DNA from: a virus
Length of the DNA stretch: 64,000 nucleotides
Virus record (IMG/VR): IMGVR_UViG_3300043418_000072
Span: 62,001 to 126,000 of that record
Strand: one strand, 5' to 3'
Position 1 is the stretch's first letter. The number at the start of each line of letters is the position of its first letter. This document shows, in pieces, positions 15,228 through 23,272 of the stretch. The notes under the pieces were generated by a model. That model worked only from the letters and a program-made list of their open reading frames with translations, had not been told where the DNA came from and searched no databases. The translations under genes were made by a program, and so were the position numbers.

Positions 15228-15506
15228 TTAGGCCTTCATCAATTCTACAGACACAATGTCTGCAACATTTTTGGATACATCTTCATCGTCGTGGATAATG
15301 TGATTAACGTAATCGTGACGGTCACGTTGCTTATCGTAAGTGCGGACACACACAATCAACCCACCACGTGCTGCTGATACTGTGAACTGTATTTCACTTG
15401 CTGTCTCAACTCGATTTGCATACTTTGCAGTTGATGCACTAATTGACACAGCCTCGTCGGCTGGGTACAAGAATTGATGTAGTCGATTTCTTAGCCATCT
15501 TTTCAT
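15228..15506 (-). CDS. Small protein, likely paralogue of the one at 14930-15226
   Basis: 92 residues with a basic N-terminus and the segment IQFTVSAARGGLIVCVR, similar in pattern to the downstream gene. It begins inside the stop of the upstream gene (4-base overlap), so translation is coupled. Function unknown. Confidence 0.65.
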   Translation of the reverse strand: MKRWLRNRLHQFLYPADEAVSISASTAKYANRVETASEIQFTVSAARGGLIVCVRTYDKQRDRHDYVNHIIHDDEDVSKNVADIVSVELMKA

Positions 15507-15862
15507 TTATTTTCTTCCTCTGTTAGAGCAACAATAACTTTAAGTTTTTCGTATGCTTCGTTGATTGTGTTTACTGCATCCGCTACAGCAGGATGCTTTT
15601 CGGCTAGCCGCTTGATGCTTTCTTCTTCGGCCATCTTTTCTTGTACCCAGTGGATAGCAGATTGTGCTGTCCCAGTTAGCGAAATACTCGGAAAGGCCCC
15701 GCCTACGTGTATCCACGTCGACCCGTCAAATACTTGGAGATCGTTGCCTGTGATGCGCAACATTCCCTGCATTGGGTTGTTTGAATTTTGGCTGATATAC
15801 GGCATAGTAGAATACCCACTATCAACTACAATGCCAGTGCCCCCAGTAACACTCTTAATCAT
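15503..15862 (-). CDS. T4-like-phage-type conserved small protein
   Basis: 119 residues from the ATG at 15862, which overlaps the upstream stop as ATGA; a start two codons earlier is possible. The N-terminus MIKSVTGGTGIVV, a central QGMLRITGNDLQVFDGSTWIHV and a helical C-terminal half (VADAVNTINEAYEKLKVIVALTEEE) are typical of a small protein family common in marine T4-like phages. No function is established that I know of. Confidence 0.7.
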   Translation of the reverse strand: MIKSVTGGTGIVVDSGYSTMPYISQNSNNPMQGMLRITGNDLQVFDGSTWIHVGGAFPSISLTGTAQSAIHWVQEKMAEEESIKRLAEKHPAVADAVNTINEAYEKLKVIVALTEEENK

Positions 15863-16227
15863 GCACACACCATATAAGCTAACAGGATGTAGGTAACTTG
15901 ATGCACCATTTGATCAAGTCCCAAGTGCGCCCAAAACGCAGGAGTTTGAATATCTCTATTGCCCCAGTTCATTTTAGCCCAGTCGGTGTGATAGTGAATC
16001 ACAAAGTCAACTAGTGCGATAACTAGAGCAAAGATCCAATACTCTGCACCAACTACTAGTGCCACTGCAATGTAGGTACCGAGTCCGTGTTTAAGGCTGT
16101 GGCGAATACCTAGCCATTGTCCGTAATGACCTTTGCTGTTAACTTCGTCCATGTCTTGGTTAACAAAGTCGATGTACCAGTGTTTAAGTTGGAACAAGAC
16201 CAGTAGTAATAGTGCAGCTTCAATCAT
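15859..16227 (-). CDS. DUF3307-like membrane protein
   Basis: 122 residues with four hydrophobic segments. It has the DUF3307 pattern of scattered conserved Asp/His/Trp: HWYIDF, DFVIHYHTDW, and FWAHLGLDQMVHQVTYIL near the end. The family is membrane-embedded and its function is unknown. It overlaps neighbours by 4-8 bases. Confidence 0.65.
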   Translation of the reverse strand: MIEAALLLLVLFQLKHWYIDFVNQDMDEVNSKGHYGQWLGIRHSLKHGLGTYIAVALVVGAEYWIFALVIALVDFVIHYHTDWAKMNWGNRDIQTPAFWAHLGLDQMVHQVTYILLAYMVCA

Positions 16228-16450
16228 GATTTAGTTTCTCCCACATTAATTCGTTGTCGTGTACGTGTGATACCAATTGCAGGTAACCTTTTGCTAGTGC
16301 AAAATTAACCATGTCTCGAACGTCAGGCGGACATTGGGGCAGGATATGCGCCATTGCGCGGGGGTATATAGAAAACCCGTCTACTAGTGTAAAGTCTGCT
16401 TCGCCTTGCCTAATGGCACGGATAGTGGATTTGTGTTTAGCAAACGTCAT
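16220..16450 (-). CDS. Unknown 76-residue protein
   Basis: A small soluble protein with a His/Pro/Cys-containing middle (FSIYPRAMAHILPQCPPDVRD, shown in part) and Trp near the C-terminus. It overlaps both neighbours. Function unknown. Confidence 0.6.
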   Translation of the reverse strand: MTFAKHKSTIRAIRQGEADFTLVDGFSIYPRAMAHILPQCPPDVRDMVNFALAKGYLQLVSHVHDNELMWEKLNHD

Positions 16451-16677
16451 AGTCCAAATCTCCGATTAATAGCAGACTCTGCGCCTGCGAGAGTGGCTTC
16501 GTATTGGCCTTGATCAAAGTTTGTGCAAATGTGACCACGCTCGCCTTCAGTCAGGGCAGAGATACATTCAGCAATTACTAACCTGGTATACGACTCCATT
16601 TGCGAACGATTCACGCTCGGGTAATGACTGCCACCTGCTTGCAGTGCTAACTCAGTTACTTTAGCCTTGAAATCCAT
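16447..16677 (-). CDS. Unknown 76-residue helical protein
   Basis: Helical, with SHYPSVNRSQMESYTRLVIAE and a final ESAINRRFGL. Proteins of this size and pattern are common as accessory genes in T4-like phages. 4-base overlap with the downstream gene and 17 with the upstream gene. Function unknown. Confidence 0.65.
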   Translation of the reverse strand: MDFKAKVTELALQAGGSHYPSVNRSQMESYTRLVIAECISALTEGERGHICTNFDQGQYEATLAGAESAINRRFGL

Positions 16678-17203
16678 CTGCGCCCTCTACAACTTCTTCT
16701 GCATGATCGATGGCCAGTTGCAATATTTCTGCAACCATTTCGTTCAATGTAATGTTCTTTGCATGTGCTCGCAACATCAAGTCGTGCAATGTGTCTCGGT
16801 CAAGGTCCAGTGGAATACTAACCATTGTGTCGTATTCTTGCTCTGACATAATAGCAGTCATTTTTTCCACAAAGTCTTCTTCAACTTCGAGATCAACGTA
16901 GTTAACATCATCCCATGCTTGCTTATGTCCTACGTTGCGTACCAATGCTTCTGCGGTGTGCATACGACGAAGATCATCACTGCCAAATAGTCGATAAGCG
17001 CGGTTGTTTTTGTAATCGTAACAAGCAGCTTGATAGACTTCTTGCGTTACTCGATCAAAAATAATTGATGCGCTGTTGCTATCCCATCCACTGATCTGCA
17101 CGTCTAATGCGTAGGCATTTGGACCAAAGCATTGCCATTGGAAATCGCTACCTTCGGTAACACGGTACTGGCCTGCTTCAAGGAATTGTTTTAATGTAAT
17201 CAT
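16661..17203 (-). CDS. Unknown protein co-translated after the exonuclease
   Basis: 180 residues from the ATG at 17203 (MITLKQFLEAG), which overlaps the stop of the exonuclease gene by 4 bases; a longer frame upstream runs inside that gene. The N-terminal region is mixed and the C-terminal third is acidic and helical (LDRDTLHDLMLRAHAKNITLNEMV), reminiscent of a ribbon-helix-helix style segment. Function unknown. Confidence 0.7.
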   Translation of the reverse strand: MITLKQFLEAGQYRVTEGSDFQWQCFGPNAYALDVQISGWDSNSASIIFDRVTQEVYQAACYDYKNNRAYRLFGSDDLRRMHTAEALVRNVGHKQAWDDVNYVDLEVEEDFVEKMTAIMSEQEYDTMVSIPLDLDRDTLHDLMLRAHAKNITLNEMVAEILQLAIDHAEEVVEGADGFQG

Positions 17204-18189
17204 TCTGGATATGCCTTTGAAAGAAAGTCTACGTAGTTTTGCAAGTTGTCGCTGATGCGTTTCAATTCGTACTTGCCGCAAAATTTAAGAAACTTTGTAC
17301 CAATTTGTGCTACATCTTTTGGAACACTGTTAGTTGCAATAGTTTCTGCAATTTGCAGTTTAACATCGTCGGGTTGGGCAGTCAAGTCAATGAGTGTGAC
17401 GTTTCGGTTGTAGTCATCCAACACCTTGTGCTCGACCCCATTATGGTCGACCCAACGTTGCAACATTAGATTGTTCCACGCGAACCCTTTAGCCTCACGA
17501 TCCCCGAACGCCTCCTCGAGTCCAACCTTATTTTTTGTACCCTTGGTCCGTACTCCCGGGTAGGCCGAGAAGACGTTATCGCTAGTGTCGCCGCGCATAC
17601 ACTTTTCGAAGAGAATCCACTTAGGGTCCGGTATCTTTTTGGGTTCTTTAGTTTTCTTATCTTTGACTGGGGCACCTTTCGCATCGAAGATACCTTTGAT
17701 TGTGTGGAGCTCATCGCTAATCCCGTTATATTGTTGGACATTTTCTGACAGTAACTGGTAGAAGTCGCTGTCACTACTAACGATTGTGTGTTGATCTTCT
17801 GGGTGGGCTTGGATGAAGCCGGCAATCAAATCATCGGCTTCCAAGTTAGGGTGTTGCAGGATTGTGCAGTTGCTTTTCTCAATAAAGAAAGTTTTAAGTT
17901 CGTCGAAACTTTCCCAGAACAGCTTTTCTTCTTCTTGCTCGGCTTCGGTAAGTGCAGCACGAGCCACAGTACGATTGGCCTTGTACGGAGTATAGTAACC
18001 TTTGCGCCAGCTCTTGCCTTCTAAGCAGATGATAACGTGGTCTGCTTTTTGTTCACGGAACGCTTTGCCGATGCTAGCCAGGGTAACGTGGATAGCAAAA
18101 CCCAATCGGTCCCATGTATCAGCTTGTCGATGTGCCGCATGTCGTGCGCGGAAGAAAGTGTTTGCAGTGTCTACGATTAAATATTTCAT
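17200..18189 (-). CDS. RNase H / 5'-3' exonuclease of FEN-PIN fold (T4 Rnh-like)
   Basis: 329 residues from the ATG at 18189. The N-terminus MKYLIVDTANTFFRAR carries the first catalytic Asp; further acidic clusters are in NLEADDLIAGF and VSSDSDFYQL, and the arch-type basic segment KGYYTPYKANR is present. In T4 this enzyme removes RNA primers of lagging-strand fragments. It lies far from the polymerase and clamp but belongs to the same replisome. The promoter's -10 box ends six bases before the ATG, so the mRNA appears leaderless. Confidence 0.88.
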   Translation of the reverse strand: MKYLIVDTANTFFRARHAAHRQADTWDRLGFAIHVTLASIGKAFREQKADHVIICLEGKSWRKGYYTPYKANRTVARAALTEAEQEEEKLFWESFDELKTFFIEKSNCTILQHPNLEADDLIAGFIQAHPEDQHTIVSSDSDFYQLLSENVQQYNGISDELHTIKGIFDAKGAPVKDKKTKEPKKIPDPKWILFEKCMRGDTSDNVFSAYPGVRTKGTKNKVGLEEAFGDREAKGFAWNNLMLQRWVDHNGVEHKVLDDYNRNVTLIDLTAQPDDVKLQIAETIATNSVPKDVAQIGTKFLKFCGKYELKRISDNLQNYVDFLSKAYPE

Positions 18190-18194
18190 GTGTA

Positions 18195-18223
18195 ATAATA
18201 GCACATTGTGCCAATAACGTCAA
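18195..18223 (-). promoter_or_regulatory. Promoter giving a leaderless exonuclease mRNA
   Basis: On the - strand TTGACG, 17 bases, TATTAT. The expected transcription start falls on or beside the A of the ATG at 18189. Confidence 0.75.
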
Positions 18224-18229
18224 TGTGTG

Positions 18230-19363
18230 TTACGCCCAATTATTGAGCATAAAGTACCATTCTTCAGTATAACCCCTACGCAACCAAAATAGACTGCGCT
18301 CAGTTAAGCTCATTTGGTATTCTTTTGCTAGCTTATGTACTGAGTGCTGTCCTCCAGTTTCGGTTTCTTGATTGACACTAAAGAAAGTCTTGGACCTAGA
18401 ATTGATAATGTCTAGATAGTTACGCACATGCTCAATTGCCATTTCGGGCATACTGTCAGTGTTAACTACACAATCAAAATGGGCAGTATCTGTTGCAATT
18501 TGATCTGGGGTCAGCCAACGAATCGCTGCGGTACCAGATTCATTTGGTAACAACAAATGCTCTTTACCTAAGTTTGCAGATAACTGATATGCTTGGCAAA
18601 TGATAATAGTGGGTAGATCTACCATAGTAATATTGCGATGCCCCATTAGGTGCAGCCAATAGGGAATATATCCACCACCGCCACCGATTTCCATAATAGC
18701 TGCATCAGCAGTAGGGAATCGTGCATGTATCTTATGTGCTAGATAGAGTGAAGTAAGGTCTCGCTCGCCCATGATACCAATATTAGTGTTTAACCCATAC
18801 AGACCTCCTTGCCACTTTAGTGGACGGTAGCCCGGTACATTACTTGATAGTAGATATGCGAGGGTGTCAATTGGCACAGATAATGCAACTGGACCTTGTT
18901 CGGGATTTTGCACAGGAACGATAGCCAGGTACTCGCATACTCCAAGTAATACGTCCCAGATGCGATTGCAAATCTGTTGTGCAATAATTTGGTCACTGCG
19001 GATATTGTTTGCTGACCAATCACCTTGTGTAATGCCGTGCATTAACGGAGTATCATGAAAGTGATTGAGGTAGTTGTGTGCATCGCGTAACTGATCGTTA
19101 AGCAAGTAATTCATTAGAACTGCGTGATTAGCAGAATGTCCGTTCCACATCGCACCATAGTTATGCAATGTAGATTGGGATTTGGCAAAGGCTGCAAGCC
19201 TTGACATAAACTCTTCATCGTATTCACATGTGGTTTTGCCCCATGCACCAGTTGGTGTAACTGGCATTCCGCTACGAGCAATTTCTAAGTTTCTAGTTGG
19301 TAATAATGCAAATTGTTCTCTCACTGCAATCCTTGAATATGTGGTATTAGGTAGTTGGCCCAA
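18230..19363 (-). CDS. Putative sugar O-methyltransferase
   Basis: 377 residues if the first ATG is used. A GTG at 19324 overlaps the upstream stop (GTGA) and is an attractive alternative, giving 364 residues. The SAM-binding segment is IMEIGGGGGYIPYWLHLMG followed by VDLPTIIICQ, and the late segment VVNTDSMPEMA is typical of the putative sugar O-methyltransferase family seen in surface polysaccharide loci. It probably methylates a glycan made by the neighbouring sugar enzymes or decorates the virion. Confidence 0.8.
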   Translation of the reverse strand: MGQLPNTTYSRIAVREQFALLPTRNLEIARSGMPVTPTGAWGKTTCEYDEEFMSRLAAFAKSQSTLHNYGAMWNGHSANHAVLMNYLLNDQLRDAHNYLNHFHDTPLMHGITQGDWSANNIRSDQIIAQQICNRIWDVLLGVCEYLAIVPVQNPEQGPVALSVPIDTLAYLLSSNVPGYRPLKWQGGLYGLNTNIGIMGERDLTSLYLAHKIHARFPTADAAIMEIGGGGGYIPYWLHLMGHRNITMVDLPTIIICQAYQLSANLGKEHLLLPNESGTAAIRWLTPDQIATDTAHFDCVVNTDSMPEMAIEHVRNYLDIINSRSKTFFSVNQETETGGQHSVHKLAKEYQMSLTERSLFWLRRGYTEEWYFMLNNWA

Positions 19364-20034
19364 GCGGCATGTGCGTCCTTACCATAATGGTACGAGTGTT
19401 CACTAACTGTTTTGTATCCATTGTCCCTTAACCAATGGAAGTATGTACTGTTTTCGTCATATGGGTTGATGTAATTGTTACCCCAGTTGTATCTAGGCAA
19501 ACTGTTTAGTTTTACATGTCCAAAGTAACTGTAGGTGTTGAAGAACAGGTGCTTAATACCTAAGCTGTTGAGCTTTTGATGGTAGTCCCATATACGCTTA
19601 TGCCACGTTAGCTCATTGTTTGCGTATTGCTGCTCCCTGGATATCACCCACTGTTTGTATTTGTTGCGTAACTCGAGCGGTACGTGGTCAGTTCCGCTTG
19701 CGCTAATTTGATAGTATACACTGTTGTGCAGCCACTCTTCACGCTCCCACGTCGTCCATCCAATTAATAATACTAGATCCTTGATATCGCTGGTTTCAAG
19801 GAAGATATCTGTTGTGCGAATGATACGGTCGTTACTACCGCCGCTTTCGCCTTGGTTGATCCAACTGCAATCGAGCTGATCTGCAATCTTCTTACTGTAG
19901 CTAACTGCAATATTGTCTCGATGGCCGTGTCGGTTGGGGGTGTCCCAATACGCATGGCCATCGTTAGCAAACGCTGCCGGATTTACAGCCTCTGCCGCAA
20001 CACTGTGGCTGTCGCCATTAACATATAGAATCAT
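19321..20034 (-). CDS. SGNH/GDSL-like hydrolase (DUF6071 type)
   Basis: 237 residues. Block I is NGDSHS near residue 6 with the nucleophile Ser or Asp, block III-like GGSNDRI follows, and the C-terminal catalytic pair is DAHAAWA near residue 225. This is the SGNH arrangement of esterases acting on acetylated glycans. It is translationally coupled to the sugar methyltransferase downstream, so both probably act on the same polysaccharide. Confidence 0.75.
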   Translation of the reverse strand: MILYVNGDSHSVAAEAVNPAAFANDGHAYWDTPNRHGHRDNIAVSYSKKIADQLDCSWINQGESGGSNDRIIRTTDIFLETSDIKDLVLLIGWTTWEREEWLHNSVYYQISASGTDHVPLELRNKYKQWVISREQQYANNELTWHKRIWDYHQKLNSLGIKHLFFNTYSYFGHVKLNSLPRYNWGNNYINPYDENSTYFHWLRDNGYKTVSEHSYHYGKDAHAAWANYLIPHIQGLQ

Positions 20035-20234
20035 AATTTCAATTGTATAAATGTAGCCATCTTGGGATCATCAAACCTTGCTACGGACCTTCCCTTGTTT
20101 GACGGATCACCGGGCCTAACGTCCCATCCATCGCCACCTATGCGATTGTGTAGGACAAACTTCCGTGGACCAACGTGCTTTTCTAACTGGTCAGCTAACC
20201 ACAAGTATCCGCAATCGATTTCTATTTCAACCAT
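20031..20234 (-). CDS. Unknown 67-residue protein
   Basis: A small mixed protein (EIDCGYLWLADQLEKHVGPRK) overlapping both neighbours by 4-8 bases. It may be an accessory to the SGNH hydrolase downstream. Function unknown. Confidence 0.6.
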   Translation of the reverse strand: MVEIEIDCGYLWLADQLEKHVGPRKFVLHNRIGGDGWDVRPGDPSNKGRSVARFDDPKMATFIQLKL

Positions 20235-20538
20235 TTGCTCTTACCAATTCAACAACCACTCGTAGTCGTTCTAACTCATCTGCCACTGCTGGGTTGTCAT
20301 AATAAAATGCGGCATCGTTTAACAGATTCATGATACTGTCGTGCCTCTCAATATCAGTTATCATTTGGTAAAGATACGTAGTCCCATCGGCCATGATATT
20401 AGCAATGGTGCCGCGTGGGCCACTAACGTGAATAAGGTCTCCTGCTCCCGGGGGACTAGAGAAGCTCACTGTGTTTTTAGCAGTAACATAGTCTATACCG
20501 GGTACTTGGAGCACTCCGTTTATGTGGACTGATATCAT
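20227..20538 (-). CDS. Small virion-like protein with fibre-type N-terminal repeat
   Basis: 103 residues. The start MISVHINGVLQVPGIDYVT and the following SFSSPPGAGDLIHVSG match the short beta-structured module used in phage tail-fibre and baseplate proteins. The C-terminal half is helical. A structural or assembly role is plausible but not proven. Confidence 0.55.
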   Translation of the reverse strand: MISVHINGVLQVPGIDYVTAKNTVSFSSPPGAGDLIHVSGPRGTIANIMADGTTYLYQMITDIERHDSIMNLLNDAAFYYDNPAVADELERLRVVVELVRANG

Positions 20539-20786
20539 TCTGTGTACGCCGGATTAGGAAACTCTAGTTCAAAGATATGCCACGTTGGTTTTGTTATTCC
20601 GGCAGCAGTTGTATCTTTAAGAATTTCGAGTGTACGCATGTGTTCGGCTTCTTGTAGTGAGAGATAAAACCCAATGCCCATCGAAAGTGAGTTTGGCGTA
20701 GATGACGATACTCCGCTGATGTATGCGCCAGTCATTTTAAGAAGCTGGTATACCTTTATAGTTTTAGGGATCGGTAGGGATTCCAT
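20535..20786 (-). CDS. Unknown 83-residue protein
   Basis: A soluble protein (GIGFYLSLQEAEHMRTLEIL). The region resembles short phage proteins of unknown function that lie near histone-like genes. It starts in the last base of the upstream stop. Function unknown. Confidence 0.6.
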   Translation of the reverse strand: MESLPIPKTIKVYQLLKMTGAYISGVSSSTPNSLSMGIGFYLSLQEAEHMRTLEILKDTTAAGITKPTWHIFELEFPNPAYTE

Positions 20787-21325
20787 TAGCTTACTTCTGT
20801 TTTTCCGCCACCTAAGTCACGACGGTCGATAACACGTGGCCGCATTTCTTCTGGTTGGTTAGCTTCCCATTGCTCATACTCTTCTGTGAGAATATTACGG
20901 CAAATGGTCTTGAACCAATTGTCGACAACATCGGCATCGGTTTTGCCTTGGTAGCCTGCACGTACTAATTTAGCAACAAAGATGTCGTTCCAATCTAGTT
21001 CAAATGCTCCGTTGCCAATATTATCAGTATCTAGCTCTACGCTAGTAATAGTCACATACGGGTCTCCTTTTGCTGTTGCTACATCCTTGGGACTCTTGCC
21101 TTTAACTGTTAGTTTAGCTTTTGCTGGGGTAGCAGGCTTCTTAGCAGGTGCCTTCTTAGGAGACATAGCACTAGTCATTTTATTGATTGTTGCATCGCTT
21201 AGTTTACGCTTTGCCGTCTTTGGTGTAGGTTCGGCTACTGTCTTTTTAGCGACTGTCTTTTTAGCAGTCACTGGTTTCTTAGCTGGTACTGTCTTTTTAG
21301 CAGTCACTGGTTTCTTTGTTGCCAT
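20786..21325 (-). CDS. Histone H1-like basic tail fused to a small C-terminal domain
   Basis: 179 residues. Residues 1-90 are a Lys/Ala/Pro-rich tail with repeated units TAKKTV and AKKPVTAKKT, as in bacterial H1-like (Hc/AlgP) DNA-condensing proteins. Residues about 90-179 form an acidic domain (DWNDIFVAKLVRAGYQGKTD and TICRNILTEEYEQW). It probably binds DNA non-specifically and may act in nucleoid disruption or packaging. It is the second histone-like protein in the window; the other is at 31822-32004. Confidence 0.75.
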   Translation of the reverse strand: MATKKPVTAKKTVPAKKPVTAKKTVAKKTVAEPTPKTAKRKLSDATINKMTSAMSPKKAPAKKPATPAKAKLTVKGKSPKDVATAKGDPYVTITSVELDTDNIGNGAFELDWNDIFVAKLVRAGYQGKTDADVVDNWFKTICRNILTEEYEQWEANQPEEMRPRVIDRRDLGGGKTEVS

Positions 21326-21326
21326 A

Positions 21327-21557
21327 TTAAATTCCTTTTATCATCATTATAATCGCTTCGTGTCTGTGGTACCAACGATCTTCAATCACAGGCGTTCCCG
21401 GTCCTGTGATAATCCTACGCCCGCGAATGGACACTTCCATAAACATCCAGCGCCCTGTATTATAACACTTACGTGGCCAAGCACAGAACACGTATTTAAA
21501 ATGTGCCCTGTTATTGAACGGATCGTACATTTGCACACCCGGATCAAATCCCGACAT
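21327..21557 (-). CDS. Unknown 76-residue protein
   Basis: Basic, aromatic-rich (HFKYVFCAWPRKCYNTGRWMF) with a two-Cys core. It shares a base with the upstream gene. Function unknown. Confidence 0.6.
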   Translation of the reverse strand: MSGFDPGVQMYDPFNNRAHFKYVFCAWPRKCYNTGRWMFMEVSIRGRRIITGPGTPVIEDRWYHRHEAIIMMIKGI

Positions 21558-21733
21558 TATCTCTTACCCCATTTAATTCGTAGCCATGCTCGTTCCATTG
21601 TGTATTGCACAATAGCCAATATAAAATGGATAGCTACTGCATCACCTAGCCCTGTCCATAGGGCAGTTATCAGTAATGCTACTAATCGATAAGTAACAGT
21701 CCGTGCAATAGTTCTAATGTGTGTTTCGCTCAT
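21557..21733 (-). CDS. DUF2061-like small membrane protein
   Basis: 58 residues from the ATG at 21733 (MSETHIRTIARTVTYR). The ETHIRTIARTVTYR beginning and a single membrane hairpin (LLITALWTGLGDAVAIHFIL) fit DUF2061, small inner-membrane proteins of unknown function. It overlaps the upstream Cys-rich gene by 20 bases. Confidence 0.6.
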   Translation of the reverse strand: MSETHIRTIARTVTYRLVALLITALWTGLGDAVAIHFILAIVQYTMERAWLRIKWGKR

Positions 21734-21911
21734 TTCGTCTTTCGAATATTTCATCAAAAACCGCTCTTAGCTCTGCATTGACTCGAGCAATAGCTTCGGG
21801 GCTGTTCTGCGCTTGCCACTCTGCGCTACGTTCCAGTCCTTGACCTTCCATAACGCAGGGGCAATGTGCTTCACCACATTGTGGTCCTAAACATGCACAT
21901 GGATTGGTCAT
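21714..21911 (-). CDS. Cys-rich small protein
   Basis: 65 residues with CACLGPQCGEAHCPC in the first 20, a four- or five-Cys cluster likely to bind zinc or an Fe-S cluster. An acidic/basic helix follows. It overlaps the QueE gene start region by 4 bases. Function unknown. Confidence 0.65.
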   Translation of the reverse strand: MTNPCACLGPQCGEAHCPCVMEGQGLERSAEWQAQNSPEAIARVNAELRAVFDEIFERRNERNTH

Positions 21912-22780
21912 GCTAGGCTCGCATATAAGTGCATTTGCAGGTTGAGTTTGAACCCATGCTCAATGCAATAGTGTGCAGCGTATTCATGGTTGGCCTGGTT
22001 GGCCTTCAAGTCTAACAAGCCCGGTTCCCAGAAGCTGATAACTTCATCAACTGTGCTGCGTTCAGCCATTGTGATGTTGCCTTTTTCTGCACGAAGCAAT
22101 TTGATCTTCTGTGGGAAACTGTTGTACACGTTCATTGGGCTGCAATAGATCTCTTTGCCTGTTGCTACTTTCCAGTCATGTGCCCACTGCGGTACGCTGT
22201 TATACGGACTGTCTGCATCTGCACTCATAACAAACTTCAAACAGTCTGCACGTTGCAAGATAGTTGCCGACGGCGCAAAGTATTTGGTAGCTTTACCATC
22301 TTTCTCGGCACACTTAGGGCTACACACTAGCGTTACACCAACAGGAACATCAGTAACAGGAATGCCGTTACTTTCGACTTGAACTGCCTTGAAATGTGCA
22401 AGTTGACGTGCCATAAATGCACTAATGTTCTCCTGCAGGAGCGGTTCGCCGCCAGTCATTACTAACACAACACCGGGATAGTTATTTAAACCATTGTTTG
22501 CCCATGTTGGTGTTGCTTTACCTTGCTTGTTCCAATAGTCGTTGATAGCTGCATACATTTTGCCTTCGATTTGATCGTAAGTCATCCAATCGCCGTCATC
22601 AAAAAATGTATCACAAAAACTGCATACTAGATTACATTTAGCCAATCGAATAAACAATGCGGGCATACCTGCATAAGGGCCTTCGCCTTGCAGTGTAAAG
22701 AACATGCTAGTTACAAACAAGCTGTCTGCCGGAGCATCCTTAAAATACTTCTTACCAATAATTTCATTTGTTCCAAACAT
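21908..22780 (-). CDS. queE: QueE, 7-carboxy-7-deazaguanine synthase (radical SAM)
   Basis: 290 residues. The radical SAM cluster motif CNLVCSFC is at 49-56, preceded by FFTLQGEGPYAG, the substrate-binding signature of QueE, and followed by VLVMTGGEPLLQ. The enzyme contracts 6-carboxytetrahydropterin to 7-carboxy-7-deazaguanine. With FolE, QueD and DpdA in the same window it supplies the base for DNA 7-deazaguanine modification. Some QueE proteins also block host division, a possible side role. Confidence 0.93.
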   Translation of the reverse strand: MFGTNEIIGKKYFKDAPADSLFVTSMFFTLQGEGPYAGMPALFIRLAKCNLVCSFCDTFFDDGDWMTYDQIEGKMYAAINDYWNKQGKATPTWANNGLNNYPGVVLVMTGGEPLLQENISAFMARQLAHFKAVQVESNGIPVTDVPVGVTLVCSPKCAEKDGKATKYFAPSATILQRADCLKFVMSADADSPYNSVPQWAHDWKVATGKEIYCSPMNVYNSFPQKIKLLRAEKGNITMAERSTVDEVISFWEPGLLDLKANQANHEYAAHYCIEHGFKLNLQMHLYASLA

Positions 22781-22781
22781 A

Positions 22782-23000
22782 TTATTTCATCAATCCTTGT
22801 GCTAGTGTTTTTAGTTCTTCGTCTGTCATTAGAAAATTGTATGTGCTAGTGAAGTCAACTTCTCCGTCGCGCATACATTCTTGAATAATCTCTAAGCTAT
22901 TTAGGTCAGTGGGACTAGTGCATTTCCACATACGCACTCGCATACGGAACGCAGTTTCGTCCTTAACTGTAAATTCTTTTACTTCGATGTTGGGGTGCAT
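22782..23000 (-). CDS. Unknown 72-residue protein between QueE and MazG-like genes
   Basis: A small acidic protein ending LMTDEELKTLAQGLMK, with FRMRVRMWKC mid-chain. It overlaps the MazG-like gene by 22 bases and lies two bases from the QueE start, so it is in the deazaguanine transcript. Function unknown. Confidence 0.65.
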   Translation of the reverse strand: MHPNIEVKEFTVKDETAFRMRVRMWKCTSPTDLNSLEIIQECMRDGEVDFTSTYNFLMTDEELKTLAQGLMK

Positions 23001-23272
23001 GAGTCGTCCTTAAAAATATTTGACCAGTGGTGTAGCTTTTCTCGCTTGGCAAGGATAGCAGCTTGTACGCTAGCAGCGTCAATCACTCCGCGCTCGTTTA
23101 GCAGTTCAATCATGCAAAGCACATCACCTATCTCTGTTTCTAGATTCTCTCGCTGTGTCTTACCAGACTTGTGAGAGTTATCTAGGCCAAATCGACGGGC
23201 TTTACTAACTGCTTGGATTACTTCTGCACATTCTTCTTGCAGGATGTCCATAATTTCTTGTTGTTTATTCAT
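22979..23272 (-). CDS. MazG-like nucleotide pyrophosphohydrolase
   Basis: 97 residues. The metal-binding pattern of the all-alpha NTP-PPase superfamily is visible: EECAEVIQAVSK (ExxE) and ETEIGDVLCMIELL (ExxD). Related phage MazG proteins hydrolyse dNTPs such as dGTP or act on nucleotide alarmones. Between QueE and a Rieske gene it could clear unmodified dGTP, but that is inference. Confidence 0.8.
   Translation of the reverse strand: MNKQQEIMDILQEECAEVIQAVSKARRFGLDNSHKSGKTQRENLETEIGDVLCMIELLNERGVIDAASVQAAILAKREKLHHWSNIFKDDSCTPTSK

Noticed and set aside
20982-21692. 236-codon + strand frame crossing several small - strand genes
   Set aside because: Its low-complexity Val/Leu/Ala run is the mirror of the Lys-rich histone-like repeat; no start site or motif.
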